64,000 nucleotides of DNA, taken from positions 473,421,375 through 473,485,374 of the forward strand of contig CM041776.1 in assembly GCA_023374045.1 (NCBI GenBank), read 5' to 3'. Of this stretch, positions 62,801 to 64,000 are shown in pieces. A program made the translations under genes and the position numbers. Position 1 is the stretch's first letter; the number at the start of each line of letters is the position of its first letter. This DNA is from Limonium bicolor. Taxonomy: Eukaryota > Streptophyta > Magnoliopsida > Caryophyllales > Plumbaginaceae. The notes under the pieces were generated by a model. It saw only the letters and a program-made list of their open reading frames with translations, was not told where the DNA came from and made no database searches.

Positions 62801-63946
62801 GAACAAACCCTAGGTTAAAAATGTGCTTTAAGGTATTAAGGTGATTGTTTTACCTTGGTTTCTCAAGACAAGCTTGGATATGAAGCAAGAAGGACCTCCT
62901 CAATCCTTTGAAGAGTAGAGAAAAGCTAGAATAAGGCATTAAAATGAAGCCTCATGAGCATACATTTTCGGTCAAGAAGAAAAGTGATGGAAACCTAGAT
63001 TTTCTTACACTTTCTTTACCTTAAGAGAATGGAGAAGCCAATGGAGTCTCCAAACTTGAATTTCCTCCTCTAATGGTGGTTTGGCTTGGCACCAAATCAA
63101 AGCTCTTGAAGTTTTGAAAAGATAGAAAGAGAGAGCTTGAGCTAACTAAGAGAAATATGTAATTTGTTTTGGTTTTGGAGCTAAAATGAGTAAGTTGTGT
63201 GCAAGAGAAGGTGGAGCTAGCATGGAGTTGCTCTTCACGTTAATGGAGAAGGGAGAGAGCTTGAGAAAACCGTGGGACAAGAGAGAATGAAGATGTGAGG
63301 AGAGAGGTGAGTAAAATGAGATATTTATCTTATAAAGTAAATAGTACTTTGCTTTATAACTCTTTATTTGCTTAATGACTCATAAAGGTGGTGACTCACC
63401 TTATAAAAAACCGGCCCCCATTTAATAATAAGGGTACTTAAGTCTTTGTTGACCAAATCTCTCACTTATATTGACTTATGTTATAAACTAGCTTAATTAA
63501 GTTACTAACAAAACAAGGCACATTGTTGTGAAATTTTGATTTCCCATTGATATAAACTTCCAAATGTGATACTATAGTACACATGTTAATTAAAGAGTAA
63601 TGATGGACATTTAGCCATTCAAAACTCATTTACAAGACAATTTTTCAAAAATGTGCTTTAAGACTCCTTAAGGCACATTTTGTGTTTTAACTTGTTTTCA
63701 AGCTTGGTTTTCTTTGGTAATTTATTTAAAATGACCATTAGGATATTACTAAGGTCTTAGAACAATATTTGGGTACTCTCCCAAGTCTCTCCAAGCTTAG
63801 AGCACGTTTTTTCTTAAACTGCTCTTTTGGTGTTTCCTTATATTTTCTTTGATTAGAAATGTTTCTTAATGTTTCTAAGGCATTATTTAGCCTCCTTATA
63901 TCTTAGTTTATCATTTAAACACCATATCTAAGTTTGGGGTATTTCA
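59810..63946 (-). repeat. 5' LTR of element C, about 4.1 kb
   Basis: It is colinear with 49364-53470 and nearly identical. Visible differences are mainly transitions and one- to few-base indels. It carries the promoter of the element by definition, but no TATA box could be assigned with confidence. It includes the GTCCGACCCA palindrome array at 61291-61627. The short frames it contains, including one of 138 codons, are products of this array. Confidence 0.93.
61291..61627. repeat. GTCCGACCCA / TGGGTCGGAC palindrome array in the 5' LTR
   Basis: The same array as in the other LTR, with one extra CGTCCGACCCAC motif in the first unit. Its presence in both LTRs shows it was in the element before insertion. 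Confidence 0.88.
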
Positions 63947-64000
63947 GTCATAATACTTGTACTCTATGTACAATAATAGTTTGCAGCATGTGTACCATGC
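63947..64000 (-). other. Element B, resumed to the right of element C
   Basis: It begins with GTCAT, the duplicated target of the element C insertion, and continues out of the window. It should be the continuation of the internal region that ends at 49363. Confidence 0.6.

Larger units (their letters stand above)
49364..63946 (-). mobile_element. Element C: complete Tekay/Del-type Ty3/gypsy chromovirus with a captured AlkB exon
   Basis: Two LTRs (59810-63946 at the element's 5' side, 49364-53470 at its 3' side) bound a 6.3 kb internal region on the minus strand. The LTRs begin TGAAATACCCC and end GGGTGTTACA on the element's strand. ATCAT at 49359-49363 and GTCAT at 63947-63951 are the 5-bp target duplication with one mismatch. 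The internal order is primer-binding site, gag, AlkB, protease, reverse transcriptase, RNase H, integrase, chromodomain, polypurine tract. Gag contains two in-frame stops and pol about seven frameshifts, so this copy is not autonomous. It is inserted into element B. Confidence 0.93.

Overview
This 64 kb window looks like nuclear DNA of a eudicot plant. It is AT-rich, has short GT-AG introns, carries plant-type LTR retrotransposons, an L1-type LINE and MITEs, and holds one host gene whose protein is close to plant RNA cytidine acetyltransferase. I cannot name the species.

Layout: 1-11.2 kb is gene-poor and made of small DNA transposons (a hAT-type element at 41-962, another at 4552-5256, a Mutator-like MITE at 5313-5940), tandem repeats and AT-rich decay. 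11.2-24 kb (minus strand) is a roughly 26-exon NAT10/Kre33-type RNA cytidine acetyltransferase gene. Nearly all splice sites are canonical, but about a dozen single-base indels interrupt the exons, so it is either a recently dead copy or a sequence with uncorrected indel errors. 24.3-25.3 kb holds two more Mutator-like MITEs. 25,967-31,687 is a decayed L1-type LINE (minus strand) inside an 18-bp target-site duplication. 33.3-34.7 kb is a remnant of an Athila/Tat-type gag-protease region (plus strand). 35.2-40.5 kb is a probable solo LTR carrying a nested insertion. From 42.7 kb to the end of the window lies a long-LTR retrotransposon (element B) interrupted at 49,364-63,946 by a complete long-LTR Ty3/gypsy element (element C).

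Element C is the most interesting object. It is a Tekay/Del-type chromovirus on the minus strand with LTRs of about 4.1 kb, an initiator-tRNA-Met primer-binding site, a polypurine tract and a near-perfect 5-bp target-site duplication. Between the gag zinc knuckles and the protease it carries an uninterrupted AlkB-type Fe(II)/2-oxoglutarate dioxygenase exon resembling plant ALKBH1-like proteins, with all catalytic residues present. The gag region contains two small GT-AG introns (86 and 80 bp). A third donor at 58180 can pair with either of two acceptors in the same phase. One (exon start 58048) gives an in-frame Gag-AlkB protein that ends at the AlkB stop codon. The other (exon start 57111) skips AlkB and gives a conventional in-frame Gag-protease-Pol. 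This suggests a retrotransposon that captured a host nucleic-acid demethylase and makes it, by alternative splicing, as a Gag fusion. The copy itself is no longer active: gag has two nonsense codons and pol about seven small frameshifts.
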